From Heliopora coerulea (taxonomy: Eukaryota; Cnidaria; Anthozoa; Scleralcyonacea; Helioporidae): DNA of 64,000 nt. The notes beneath the pieces are model-generated. The model was given only the letters and a program-made list of their open reading frames with translations. It was not told where the DNA came from and made no database searches. Below, piece after piece: positions 14,301 through 28,300 of this stretch. The stretch is from positions 1,343,501 through 1,407,500 of the forward strand of contig JASJOG010000069.1 of assembly GCA_030142905.1 (NCBI GenBank). The letters run 5' to 3'. The position numbers were made by a program, and so were the translations under genes. Positions within the stretch are counted from its first letter, which is position 1; every line of letters starts with the position of its first letter.

Positions 14301-17300
14301 CAATATTGACAGTTCAACTAGTACTTAGCCAATTTACATTTTAGGTTTGGGACATGCGCACTAAAGCTTGTATACACACCTTGAGTGGGCATACCAATAC
14401 AGTTGCAGTTGTGAAAACTCAGGCTGCTGAACCACAGGTAAAGAGTGAAAAACGATATTAACGTTTCCAAACGTTGTTTGATTCACACTTTCAGAAGATT
14501 TATAAGTTATCCGTAGATGTGTAGAGGTGGTTAAATATTGACAGGAAAACTGTCCAACAGGAATATTGTGGCATTTACACTCAACAGCTAACATTTAAGT
14601 TAATATTTCTGATAAAGAGAAATTTTTGAATGTCAGAATGACTTTGAGACCCAACCGGGACCGGTCGCAAAAAATGTAAGTTTGGGCCATCTGGCCGCCC
14701 AAAGTTGCATTTTTCGCAAAAGGTTCCGGTTAGATCTTAAAATCTTTCACACACTCGAAAATTTCCCTTCATCAGAAATATTAACTTAAATATAAATTGT
14801 TTGGCGCCTGCTTTGATAGGGAATGATATAATTTTGGAACTGCTGATGTGTTGCAGTTTGTTTCTATCGTGCTTGAGCTATAAAAGTGGTCCTCACACAA
14901 ATTGTAAAGCATTCTGGCCAGTGAAAAAGGTCATATAAGTGAGATAATATTTTAAAATTATGGTGTAATGATGTATAGTTATATGTGGGAAATACTATGG
15001 TTGGCTACAGAACCTTTATCTTCTGGTCGCAACGAAACTGGTGGGGTAAGGTTTGTGAGAATTTGAAACGAGTTATAATTCGAATATTACGTGCATTTCA
15101 GAGAGTGTTGTATTGGGTTTAGGAGTTGTATGTGAGGGGACTCTTGGAGTGGGCTTCGAAGTAAATGATGTAAATATTTTTGCACCAAGTTTTGGCAATT
15201 ATTGTTTCAGTTTACAGCCAATATGCGGACGTATTAAGAAAGTTTGAAAGCACGTTTTACTAAATTTGGGATAAACCCCATAGGACTTTTGAACGGGTTT
15301 TGTTGAAGTCAGTCTTTCAAGGGAGTACGTTTTAAGAGCATTTCAGTTAAAATTCACGATATTGGAATGTTAAACTAAAACCTAGAAAGGAACTGCCGAC
15401 CCCTCCCTGCTTTCCCCTGTCCATGGATCACAATGTTGTCGTTCTCATACGATTTGTCGGAATAAAAGGCCATTTACTTCACCACTTAGTCTTCATTGTT
15501 CATTGAGGAATGTGTGTTCTGTGTTTATCAACCTGCTGAACTAATCATCTCTTGAACAAGCCCATTTTGCTAATTATTGCTATTTAGGTCATTACAGGTA
15601 GCCATGATTGTACTATCCGTTTGTGGGACTTAGCTGCAGCAAAAACAAAAGCCACCTTAACCAATCATAAGAAAAGTATTCGGGCAATGACCTTACATCC
15701 GACGCAGTAAGTCTACCTTGTTACAATTTGTGTACTCAGCAAGAGATAATCTATTTTATTTTCTATCTGTTTTATTGTACGAACAGTAACATTAGCAACG
15801 GCCAATTATTGGCCAATTTCTAATGTATATGTTGTTTCTGCAGTTTTTGTGCGACAAGTGTTTGTGTCGTAGATGGACTACTTTATTTCCAATAATATGC
15901 TCTCAAATCACCGGCTTGACTTTAAAGCTTGTCATTCGTTTTAAACCCATTTAAATATGATTTAGGAATATCTTTTTGCCACCATTGATCAACATGACAT
16001 TAATGACATGCTCTTGACTGAATTTTCTTCGGCCTTTAACCTAGCTGATCATGCAATCGTAGAATAATACGAACGAACAGAAAATACGAAATAACGGAAA
16101 ATAAGTGGAAAAAATAACTGAATAACGTATGCCGTAATTAATCCCTTAATTATATTTATGGTATCCCATAATTGAATTGATTTATATGATACTTGCCTGG
16201 GCGTTCGCAGCAAGTGTTAATAAAAGAAATGTCGTCAAATCTTAAATCACAGCTGGTGTACCGCGAGGGTCTATTCTTCGTCCATAGTTATTTGTTATAT
16301 TTATCAATGTACTGTCGAGAGTCCATTTCTGCTTTTGGATGACTCAATCACTCTCTATCATAGACACGATGACAGTGTTGTAAGCAGTATCTTAAAAAGG
16401 GATCTATACCATGTTGCACAGTGAACAAATGTTAGTAACATGGCTCTGAATTTTTTGAATAACCAAAATTTGCAATACTATTAATTCTAGACCTTATTTG
16501 CTTAAAAAACTTCGTCGAAGCCTTCCTCACAATTTTCGCGCCCAATTCAATCATACTTTGTTTTTTCCGCACTTACTTAATTGCAGTACTATACGGGGTA
16601 ATGCAAGACAAGGTCTGCTGGATGATTTATTATGAAACCCACAGCAACAGCGCCACCTCAACACTACTACTACCATTACTTCTACCTCCATACCATCATC
16701 ACCCATATCACCACCACTACTCCTGCCCCACTATCTCCATCACCATCATCATCACCACCATCAAAAACAACAAAACCAAAACAAGCAACACAACTTTTTC
16801 ATCTATGAAAACCGATGTTCATGAGTTCTTTCTTTCAGATATTCATTTGCCTCAGCTTCCCCAGATAACATCAAACAGTGGAAGTTCCCTGATGGCAATT
16901 TTCTGCAGAATCTCCAAGGACATAACTCCATCATAAATTGTATGGCAGTCAACTCAGATAATGTTCTTGTGACTGGAGGTACGACTTAAAACCTTGAGAT
17001 TTTCTCCAATAATATCAAATTCGTACATTGTGCACAGTGTCCTCTTGAAACAATACAAAGTAAAAAACAGACATGTTTTAAGGTATCATTGGCAGTTGAA
17101 AAGACCGGTTGTAAAGGCCTGTTCTACTAATTGCGTCTGCGAAATACAGCTACTAGAATGCTTCCAATACTTTCAAAGTGCATTTTTGATGCCGTTTCAA
17201 ATAGTTGTCCTTGATTTCTCTTTGAAATTTAAATCCTCAAATAGAAAAGAAAATGTCGCGAAGAAGTCTGGTAGTCATATTCAGCAGACACAACGGCAGG

Positions 17301-20300
17301 GACTGGTTATTTTTCTATCCACAATATAGAAAATTGTTGGATGATTAACCTGTACAAGGGCCGGTTAAGGAAAATGATACTGCATGCGTAAACGTAAGAC
17401 GAAGTTACCGACACTGAATTCTCAAACAAGACGCCCAGTAGGCGTTCACTCGGGCTTCCTGATTATTAGGAATTCGTACAATAAGGACATATGAGGCATT
17501 AGGGCTTGTTAGGAAAGTGAAAAAATTACACACACTCGCTTAGAGGTCCTGGTCCTAAAACACCCTAAGTCACACGAAGTTCCACCCGAACTGGTAATGT
17601 TTGACCTGTATGAAATTAGACACGTCGAACATTAATGAAACGCACTCCCTCAAATTTGTACAAAATGTTCCTCCTAATGACTTACTGAGACCCCATCAAT
17701 GCCTCCACTCCGCTACCGGAACGATTGTGCCACCTGTGAGGGTACTTTGAAAGTACAAGTAACTTTCTGATAATGAATTTAATTTGTGGAAGGTTTATGT
17801 CTTAAATTCCCCGTTTATTTTGCCTCCTTCACTTTTTACATTTGTACATTTTGTTGCGAAGTGATCCTGAGATTTTTCGCCTCAGTCCTTCCCCAGGTAA
17901 TAACAGTTGGACTATAATACCATGAACTCTTTTAAGTATTGGACGGAACGGTTCAACATCGCTATTCTTCAGGAGCATACCGAATGAATAAGTAGAAATG
18001 TGTACCGAACAACCGAAGATCAATTGTTTAGGCGAAATCAAATTATTTTAGTTGTGACAGAGTGAAGGTTATGCGATTGTCATCCGTATTTAACGAGTAC
18101 TCCGATTGTTTCGACGAAGGATAAATGTTATCGATATTGTTTTCATCGATCTACTGGTTATTAAATGAGAATCGAAAAGCTTCGGCAGCAAACATGCGGA
18201 ATTGAAAATGGTAAGACGTTGTCACGGTTATCAGTCTGCTAACTTCACATAAATATAGTCCATTGATATCAATTTTTCGTATAACTAACGCATAGGTGAC
18301 ACATTTTTCGGTTAACCATCTTCTCCAGGAGGCATTTAGATCAAACCACACAGTAGAGTTGTTCGTAAACAACACTGACACGGGGAAAGATGATCGTCGG
18401 ATTACCAGACCAAAAATCGCTTTGAAACTGTGTGAAGATCTTCATCGATGAGCTTATGCATATCTACGCAGTAAGAACATAGCTAACATCGGAAACTATA
18501 TCTAACTAGTAACCAAACGTGCAAGCAATCGCAAGATTTTTCATTCGAAGCGTTTCACATCTTCGCAAGGCCGGACGGGAAATATTGCGCAATAATTGCC
18601 ATATCTCGACACGAAAAAAGAAAAGATACAGAAACGGAACCGAAACCTAGACTCGTGCTACCACAGGTAGCCTGAATAATAACTGGAATACTCAGGCACT
18701 GAGAAACACTAACATTTAAGGGCCGTTCACACTGAGATCGATCTAACTTGAATCGATCCGAGACCGATCTGAGATCGATCTCAGCTCGCTTCGTGAAGGC
18801 GTTCACACTCGTTTGGATCGATCTCAGTTCTCATTCAAGCGTTCACACTCAGATCGATCTAACGCGCTAGTGTGAACGGCCCCCAAGGTGAAGGCTGGCA
18901 TTAACTGTTAAGCCGCGTGGCCGGCCATGCAGGCGGTTTTATTGAGGTGGAAAATGAACCTGGTGTAAGCATTACTAGTTGACTGATCGCTGCAATGTTT
19001 TAGGAGCACACGGTTGTCAGTACGGATCTTTTTTACGGAATCTCTGGTTTAAAGTTAGTTGTCATCAGTTTATAGTTTATTGGATGACAAAAACAGCTAG
19101 AAAAAAAGTAAAAATAAACTTTACTTGATCAAAAGATGGATCTTAGCCTGAGTTAAGTTGGCTATACAGTTTCTAGAGCTTAGTGATAGTTATATACTAA
19201 TCAATCGTGTAATGCATGTGCTTTATTGGGTATTCATTTACTAATTAGTGTAAGGTCTGTAGGAAAGGTACTTAACTGACTTTGGTATATTTAGTTTAAA
19301 AACGGTAATAGTTTACCGTATCTGCCATTTGAATAAGTGGGGGAAATAAATTATTCATCCAAACATTTCAAGCATGGGGACGTCACTCTTCCCAAGGCTG
19401 TATGATTTTTCGACCTTATTCTGAAATGGTGACGTTCAAAAGCCTGAAATACTCGAGTCAATAAGTCATGTCGACTACATAAGTTGATTCTGTAAAACAT
19501 TTAATATTTCTAAACGTGATACTTGAAGATTTTTGAGTATAAATTATTTTTCGACTCCTGTCGAACTTTAAGGCGCAATGTAATGGCTTATTTTTCGTTA
19601 GATGTCCATGCTTCCCTTCCCTTTCCTGTAGTAGCTCACTTTCTTTGCGTGTTTTTTTTGTTTGTTTGTTTTTATTTTTGTTTTTGTTTTGCTTTGTTTT
19701 TGGTGGTGGTGGGAGGTTCGTATTGCTTCATTACTACCAGGGCATCCATTGATAACCGCTATGGCTGACGGATTTACCCTGCTAAAATATCAGTTTATTA
19801 TTATTATTATTATTATGATGATGATGATGATGATGACGATGACGATGTTATCGCACATTGGCTTGTTGTTTTGGCCAATGGTTTCTTCTTGAAGTTTGGT
19901 GGCAACAAGCCTCCTCAAATTTCAATGACCTTTCATAGTATTCTCGCAGTGTATAATATAGCACTTTTCTGTTGTTCTACCAGCCGCGTCTTTATTCCCA
20001 ACTGCTCCAATCTTTTCCGCAGCTTCTTTGGAATTGCTCCCATCGCGCCTATTACAATTGGTGTGATATTTACTTTCATATTCCACATTTTCTTTCACTC
20101 TCTTCGCAGATCTTGGTACTTCTCGGTTTTCTCCTGTTCTAAAATTAAATACGGTATGGCGAAGTCAATGATCTCACTATATTTATTAACTTTATCTACT
20201 ACAATCATATCTGGTCGTCGAGCTTCTATGACATGGTCCGTTTGTATCAGGGACCGCCGAAGCGGGGGGACTGGGGGGCTTTAGCCCCCCCCCTCTTTTT

Positions 20301-23300
20301 GGAAAGAAATTAAATATTTCAGTATCTCTTTGGAAAACGTCTTAACCATGGTGAATGGTTATACAAGAGAGTTCTGAGAAGAACTAGAGGAACCAACACA
20401 CAGAGAAAGTAAATACTAAAAAGAAGTACTATGCATTTCGGCAGACCACTCTTCAGGTGCAAACGTCTGCTAACTGTTGAGAAATGAGTTATCAGCTTAT
20501 ATTTATACCTGATGTAAAGGCAAAGATGTCGTCCCATGTAGGAGGGATTAAACATCAAAATAACGCCAATATACATGGATTCCACAATCTTTAGAAAGAA
20601 TGCTGAGTGGCACTTTGCCAGGATGCTAAATTTGGAGTCTGAATAGTTATTGGCACAATATCTGTTTGACAACAAGTGTCGACCGATTGGCGAGTCACAA
20701 TTAATAGTTTGAGAGGAGGTACATTGCCTTTTCGGTTGATTTCTTAATGGTACGGTCTTGTTTCGTATAACACTTGGCACGTGTTGGTTGATCCTTTCAC
20801 TTAACCTATTAGTTGTTCTACCTACATAGCGAGAACCACACTCGCATTTTAGTTTATGATTTTAAGTATCCGATGAACATATCCGATATTTGATTGACCA
20901 GCTGATAGTATTTGAGTTGTTCCTGTTAATATAACTAGTGTTTTGTGATTTCTGAGTAATCATTAAAATAAGAAGTGTTCACGACCGTCTCAGAAATATT
21001 GAATTTAATTTTTTCAGGGGGGTCATGCTATCGCCCCTGTCAGCCCCCTCCCCACTCAAAATATCGTTCCGCGGTCCCTGTGTATAGATATCACACAAAA
21101 TCTTACATTTTTCATTTTCTGCAACTACTTCTGGCTCGTGTTGGTACCATTTTGGTGTTACATCAATCTCAAATTTCTTGCATAACTCCCAGTGAATCTT
21201 TTTTCCTACCTAATCGTGTCTTCCTTTATGCTCTTTCTGGACCAGTTTTGAACATTCACTTACAATATGGTTTACTGTCTCAATTGTTGTTCCGCACATT
21301 CTACAATTGCCTTCTTTTTGGGTTTTATCAATTTTTGCTTTGGTTTGGTTTGTTCGAAGGGTCTGTTCTTGGGCTGCCATGATGATGAGGCTTTCGGTTT
21401 CGCTTTTGATGTTCCCTTCCTTTAACCACGTCCATGAGTCTGTCCCTCTTACTTCTTCTGTCTGTCTGTCATACTGCCCATGCAGCATTTTTTGACGCAA
21501 TCCTTCTTTTCTGGTGTTTTTCTTCTCTTTTAATTCTTTTTGCTTATTTCCTCTTGCTGCTGCGATTAGTCTTTCGTTACTATCTTGGACATATCTCTGT
21601 AATCCTAGGATGGCCAACTCAATAATGGCTTCTACGCTTTGTAAACCTCTGCCTCCTTCACTTCTCGGGATATACACTCTATCAACGTTGCTCCTAGGAT
21701 GTAGCCCTTTGTGCATAGTCAGCAATTTTCGAGTTCTACGGTCCAACTCATCCTTCTCTAGTCTTGTCCATTGTAGGAATGCAGCTGAGTATCGTAATAA
21801 TGCAACTGCCCACGTGTTTATCGCTTTTATCACATTCTTGCCATTCAGCTTTGTTTCCAGAGTCTTCCTCATTCTTCTCAGATATACTTAACTTTCTCCT
21901 TAATCTGTTCATGCTAGATGTCGTCTGCTTCTAGGATTCCAAGGTATTTATAGCTGTCTTCTTCTTTTAAACTTTTCATGATTTGCTCATCGGGTAACTG
22001 TATGCCATGTGATTTCACTGTCTTACCACGTTTCAGTATTAGGAATGCGCACTTGTTAATTCCGAATTCCATTTCTATGTCACAGCTAAATACTCTCACT
22101 GTCTGTACAAGGGAATCCAATGCTTCCTCGCTCTTTGCATAGAGCTTTAAATCGTCTATAAATAGAAGGTGGTTAATCTTTTCCTCGTTATATGCAAACT
22201 GGTATGCTGCTGTCGATTTTCTTAAGATAATGGTTAGTGGTATAAGTGCCATGACAAACAGTAGAGGCGATAGTGAGTCTCCTTGAAAAATCCCTCTATT
22301 AATCGAGACCTCTCCAAGTGATGTTGTTTCACACTCCAAGTTAACTTTCCAACTCTTCATACTCTCTTGTAAGAATTTTCGCACTCTTTCGTCAATCTTA
22401 AATAAAGTCAGACATTCCAAAATCCACGAATGTGGTACTAAGTCATAGGCTTTTCTGTAGTCAATCCATGCAACAGCCAAACTCTTTTTCCTGGATTTAA
22501 CCTCTCTCAAAATCATCTTATCGATGAATAACAGATCCCCTGTTCCTCTGCACTTTCTCCTACATCCTTTTTGCTCTTCAGGTAGTACACAACTTTCCTC
22601 CAGGTGTTCATATATTTCATCTGCAAGTATACCTGTAAGAAGTTTCCATACCAAGGGTAGGCAAGTGATTGGTCTATAATTGCAAGGGATGTTGCCTTTA
22701 GACTTATCCTTCTGGATTAGTATTGTTCTACCCGTTGTCATCCATATAGGTACTTTGTTATTCTCTAAACAGTTTGTCAAGTGGGTTCGAAGGTCCTCAT
22801 GTATGCTCCTGAAATTTTTTAGCCAGAATCCTTGCACTCCATCTGGACCTGGGGCCTTCCAATTGGGCATCTTGTTTAAAATCTTTTTCATTCTGCTACT
22901 GGTTATTACCACCCTTACTTGTTGTTGTATATTTTCCGTTTCTCCTTTCACTTCTTCAAGCCACTCGGTATTTCTGTTATGTTATTTATCTTCGCCCCAA
23001 ATTTCACTTCAGAATTTTGTTGCTGCTTCTTTATCTGGGAGTTGACTTTCTTGACTTTGCCCTTCATTATTTACTTCTTTATAGAATTTCCGTTCATTAT
23101 TATTGAATGATCTGTTTTGTTGGTATTGATTAATTCTGTTATTATATCTTCTGATCTTTAAACCTTTTGCTTGGATTCTCTGCTTGATTTCTTCTCTAAC
23201 CAGTTTTATTCCCTTCTGCTTAATCTTATATTTTTCCTGTAATCGTGTCTTGTGTTTCTCTTCGACCGTCTTTTTTTCAATCATAGCGTTAATCCTTCCA

Positions 23301-24581
23301 AGATCTCGATTTAATTCTTTCACCTGATTTTCAAGTTGTCTCTTCCACCATGGTTCATTTTTCGCTCTCTTTCCTGATTTATTTCCCAACTTTTCAATAA
23401 CTACTTTAGCTCCTGCGTCTATAATGTTGTTTGTTCCAGTTATATCGTTCCCTTTTAGCTTTGCTATCACTTTGTCTGCCTCTTGTACTGTTTTTTTCAA
23501 TTTCATTCTGTCGACTCCTCGTAGTGATTGTAATTTCTCCCTCATTCGACCTACGGTTCTCTCTTCTTCCTCATTTGATATTTGTCCTTCCCTGATCTGT
23601 ATTGTATTTCCTTCTTCTTCTCCTGCAAAATACCTTTCATCTCTATCTACTTCACCTTCATCTTGGTTCTGACTTATATCTGTATTTCCTAATATTTCAC
23701 GTTCTTGTTCATCCATCCCTTCTGTTTCAAATCTTTGTTCATTGACTGCCATTACCTCTCCATGTGGTATATCTTCTATGTTCCTTTTTATCTCTTCCAG
23801 TTCTATATCACTTAACCACTTTTTCTTCTGGATCTGATTAGCTTGGTCCACTAGTCTCTGTTCGGTGACTTGGAACATGCTTCGTTTCATCCATAATTTA
23901 TGCATTCTTTTTCGATATCCTCTCTTCCCAGGTTTACTTAAGTAGAAGCATTTCATTACTGTACTATTATCGATCTGCGACCACTTTCTCCTTCTTGCAG
24001 TAGTTTGATGACTACCGCGCCCACGCTGCGTCTCCATGGAACACCTGCCGGGCGAGAGACCTTCACATGCAGTTCCGGTCTCCTTCACACCGTTGTTTGA
24101 ATTAATTTCATTAGACATGTCACTCATGATGAGGATTGTGTTGGTAAGGTGCTACAACCACAGTATTATTATCGAGACACCATCTCTAGATAGGCTTGTC
24201 TAGACAGACTCAAAGAGGCCTATCTACCCTTAAAATTTAGGTGAGCTATCCTGCGCTGGATACCATCCCAGTATTTGTAGGTGGGTTGTCTTCCCAGACT
24301 GAAGGGCCCAATCTGCCCTGGTTTGTGATCAGAGTTTTCCTTCTCCTAGGTGGGTTGCCGGCCAAGGCTGCGAGCCCCACCTAGCCGGTTATTATTATTA
24401 TTATTATTATTATGAAATATGATAGCTACAAATCGTTATTGATAAATAACCTAATAAAAGGGACACCAAATTTTTCTGTCCCTTTACAACAGTTCTTTTA
24501 ACACAATCAACACAGAAGTAGGGTAGAAGATAGTCAGGTTTGATTGTTTGGTAGTATTGGTTGATAGCATGTAATTCAAAC

Positions 24582-24626
<45 letters not shown>

Positions 24627-25292
24627 AACTCTCACACCACCCAACTAAGGACAGTGGAAGGGGTCTAAGCCTGCTACGGGCTATTATTATTATTATTGAG
24701 GAAAGTCAGCTCATACGAGCCAATGAGGTCGTTTAGCCCAAATTACCATATTATGCCAAAGTGGGCACATGTCCCATAAATTATAGTGGCACGGCAATCA
24801 CAAAGTGAAAAACATCGTGAGTAGTTAATGCCATTTTACGCCACAGTCTCACATACACAATTCCGTTGGTTGGGCATGGTCAAGGGCTGGTGCTTTGCAC
24901 CTATAAATCATGAGACTTCCTCAATAACCATCACACTTCCTCTCAGACTATTCTAAGGGTCTGTTCCGCAAAGCCGACCAATTAAGGCAAGCTAGACGCC
25001 AGTCCAATAGCTGAAGTTGGATAATGTGATCTATTTTGTTCTTAGACTAGGAGAGTTCCTTTCAGACACGTAAGTGTCCTGGGCTCACTCAATCATTTAA
25101 GGTAAAGGACATCAGGACAGTCAGAAGGATTTACTAGTCCTTGGGCTAACAGGGAAGGTTTGCCAACACCTTAGGTGAGGTTACTTACCACTGACGGCCA
25201 ATTAAGGCAAGCAGTGGCTTTCAGTCACCCGTTTACCCAGCTGGCAAGGCAGGGGCGCCACTCCCTGAGGATGCCGAAACATCTTGCCTACC

Positions 25293-25342
<50 letters not shown>

Positions 25343-28300
25343 TTGAGCTATAGAGCTTATTTTTTCCGTAAATAATTTTTTTCCTTAATCATTGAAGAAA
25401 TGTGTGATTAACATTCTACAGCAATTGGTTGTCAGAAATCTTTCGGAAACAAGTACCTAGTTTTCATCTTCTGATTACGAGTGTCGTGAAAAATTCTTGC
25501 CAAAGAGCACGGACAACGTCAGTTTGCGTCACTTTAACTGTAAAATATCTTGAGATAAATGCAATAGCTGCTATCATGTTCATTACTAATGATTACCGAC
25601 ACTTGTCGAGCTCGAATCTCAAGAAAAATGTTTCTTCTGAGATCTCAGCAAGAAGCGAACTTTTAACTTGCTGACCAACTGGCTTACGAACAGGGGGCCA
25701 GGCGAAAATTTGCACCGTGAAACGGATTGTGCCCGAAATCTGCATGTAAATTTCAAAATATTGAACTAAATGTTTGCGCCGATAACCCTTATCATCAGTT
25801 GTTTGAGGTGCTGCAGCCGCCTTGCCCCGCTGGCTTATATATTGACTAATGAGATTGTGTGCTATAGTCACCGAATTAAGTGACATAGACACAAAAAAAT
25901 GAAGAACAGCGTAACTTTTATTAACAGAAAGTTGTAGAGTTTGCTTCCTGTTAGGGATACGCCTTATCAACCTTTTAATGTCTCGATTTTATTCGTTCTT
26001 TGTTTTCCCTTTGTTTTCTCACTGCTTCTTTTGTTTTTGGGTGTCTGATATATCGGACACTGGGCGTTAAGATAAGGCCTTGATCAACCTCGAATGTCAT
26101 ACACTTTGTACACCAAGTGAACAATGTTGTGCTGAAGCCCGTGAACAATGGAATCCATAACCATTCGAACAATGTTGTGCTACACCGTCTCAACGACAGG
26201 GGATTTAAGCAAACACTATGGCAACGTCACGGTAACTTGTTCTTACAACAGAGATTTTTACTCAAAACAAAAGGACTGAATAATTTGCCGTCCCAAGAAT
26301 ATTTTCAACGCCTTTCTACTGCTATAGAGTACGTTGTTGAGAGCATTTCCACAGTTCCATGAACTCGTTCACGTATAGTACGCGGAAAGTCGTCGGTCAT
26401 TTAAATGTTAAACAGACCAGAGCTGCTGAGAAGAGTTTCAAATGTGTAAAAAGAACTTTCACAATTCATTACAACGTCCGTGGGATGTTATGATATTCAG
26501 ATACTTAAAATATGGTGTACTTTGTTAAACGCCACCGCCGTACTAGCTTGATTAAACTTCCTGTTGTTGAGCTACACCCATGAACAATGTTGAGCTAGTT
26601 ACCACACCTTGTGATAACTATCCATAGGATCAATAATAACCTGCTACAATACGCAATAACCTTGTTGAAGTATCTTATAGCCAATAAGTTGTTAATAGCA
26701 AGGTAGATTTATTATTCCGCCGTTAACTTGTTCATAAAATCATTTTATACTTTAAGGTGACAACGGTACGATGTATTTTTGGGATTGGAAAACTGGTTAT
26801 AACTTCCAGCGGTTACAAGCGACAGTTCAACCTGGATCTCTTGACAGCGAGTCTGGTATCTTTGCCCTAACGTTTGATCAAAGTCAGAGTAGACTGATAA
26901 CATGTGAAGCAGATAAAACGGTGAAAATATATAAGGAAGACGAGACTGCGGTATGTTTGTTTATTCAGTTGAATACTTCAATAGGTGTTTAGTAGCGCAA
27001 CCTTTAATCCCAATTAGTGAAGTGGCGAAACAAAACTTGATAGAACACCATTATTTGCTTGCGGACAACCAAATTACCTGGTGGACCAGAAGACAATAAG
27101 TTGTTGGTAGCCAATTATACGCCACAATGACGGAGGAAGAAGACTGAAAACTTATTTCCACTCATCACAAAACATGACCGGGAGCTTCCTGCTGGTCCTT
27201 GGATCCAATTGAAAGTAGCTCACAGATGTTCTTAATTGAATGTGTGTACTCACAGCACGTTTCCGTGACCAAACGTCTCTCGACTACGAACAAAAGTGAG
27301 ACAAAACTAAAAATTTTGGTTTTCACTGGACAATTACCCGCACATTTACTTCTCACTGTTAAAGTGCAGGATCTAAAGCATATATTGGCACAGATGTAGC
27401 AGCTCAACCTGACCCGACATAAATTTAATTTACCAATCCGCGCGTACCCCAACTTCATCTCACTTCACATCCACTCCAACCACCTTCTTTTAATCCCAAA
27501 CCTGGAGAAAACACGTAAAACGAACGACAATATTCTGATACTGTCAGGAAAATATGGTTTGTTGACCGTCGTCATTAATATATGTATGAGACGGAACTCA
27601 TTTGTGCCTTTCGCTTGATTTGCAACCAAAGCCGTTGTGTCTTACCGATAAGATCATCTCAACGGAGATCAGAAAGCTACCAGTTCAACGTCAGTTGGAG
27701 ATTTAGAAAACCCTGCTTAGTTTGAAAAATTGAAGGCCTCTTCACTAGTATATCAGTGTTTTTGCTAGTTATAAAAAAGTTGCGCTCTCTTATTAAGGAC
27801 TATGGAGAAGATTTACGAACACAAGATCATTTCAAATATTTCGCAGCTGCATTTATCTGCTAACCAAAAGTAAAGCTCAGAAATTTTAATTTTGACTGTA
27901 TCGTACATCATTTGTATCAAGCAACCCCTTCGGGTCCTTGTAGATTCGTTCGTTTTTCGGTCCAGTTCACGCTGCTCTATTTTATCCCTAGGAACCAGTC
28001 CGTTCGTGCCGTTATTCTCTGCATGTATGGTTGCGATGAAATTATTACCCAGTCTAGATACCAATGGCATTCTGCTTTCGCTTTTTTTACGTCTCAATGC
28101 CGATAAGCACAATCCTAAGAGGCAAAATTCCCGTTGACTTATGCTGATACTCCTGCAGACCACCAACACGTTGTGCGTCTACTTTTGTGTTGGTGTATGG
28201 ACCAGACATAACTTGACAAGCGTAATTCTTATCTAAGTCCATCGTTCCAGTTTCATTTTTCTATTTAACGGGTGGTGACTAAAAAAGTGGACAAATGCGA

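Larger units (their letters stand above)
19794..24410 (-). mobile_element. R2-type LINE (RT plus restriction-like endonuclease), with nested insertion
   Basis: A minus-strand non-LTR retrotransposon whose 3' end is a simple-repeat tail (ATT)n(ATG)n at 19794-19850 and whose 5' side ends near a (TTA)n run at 24389. Order: N-terminal charged region, reverse transcriptase, CCHC knuckle, then a PD-(D/E)XK-like endonuclease. That order marks the R2/NeSL-like superclade rather than EN-type LINEs. The copy is dead (stops, one frameshift) and its endonuclease is split by an 833-bp insertion (20248-21080). Positions 24128-24410 look like its 5' UTR. Confidence 0.88.

Noticed and set aside
16601..16936. 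111-codon ORF covering a His/Thr-rich stretch
   Set aside because: Runs through an ACC/ATC low-complexity tract and reads PLRG1 exon 12 in the wrong frame.
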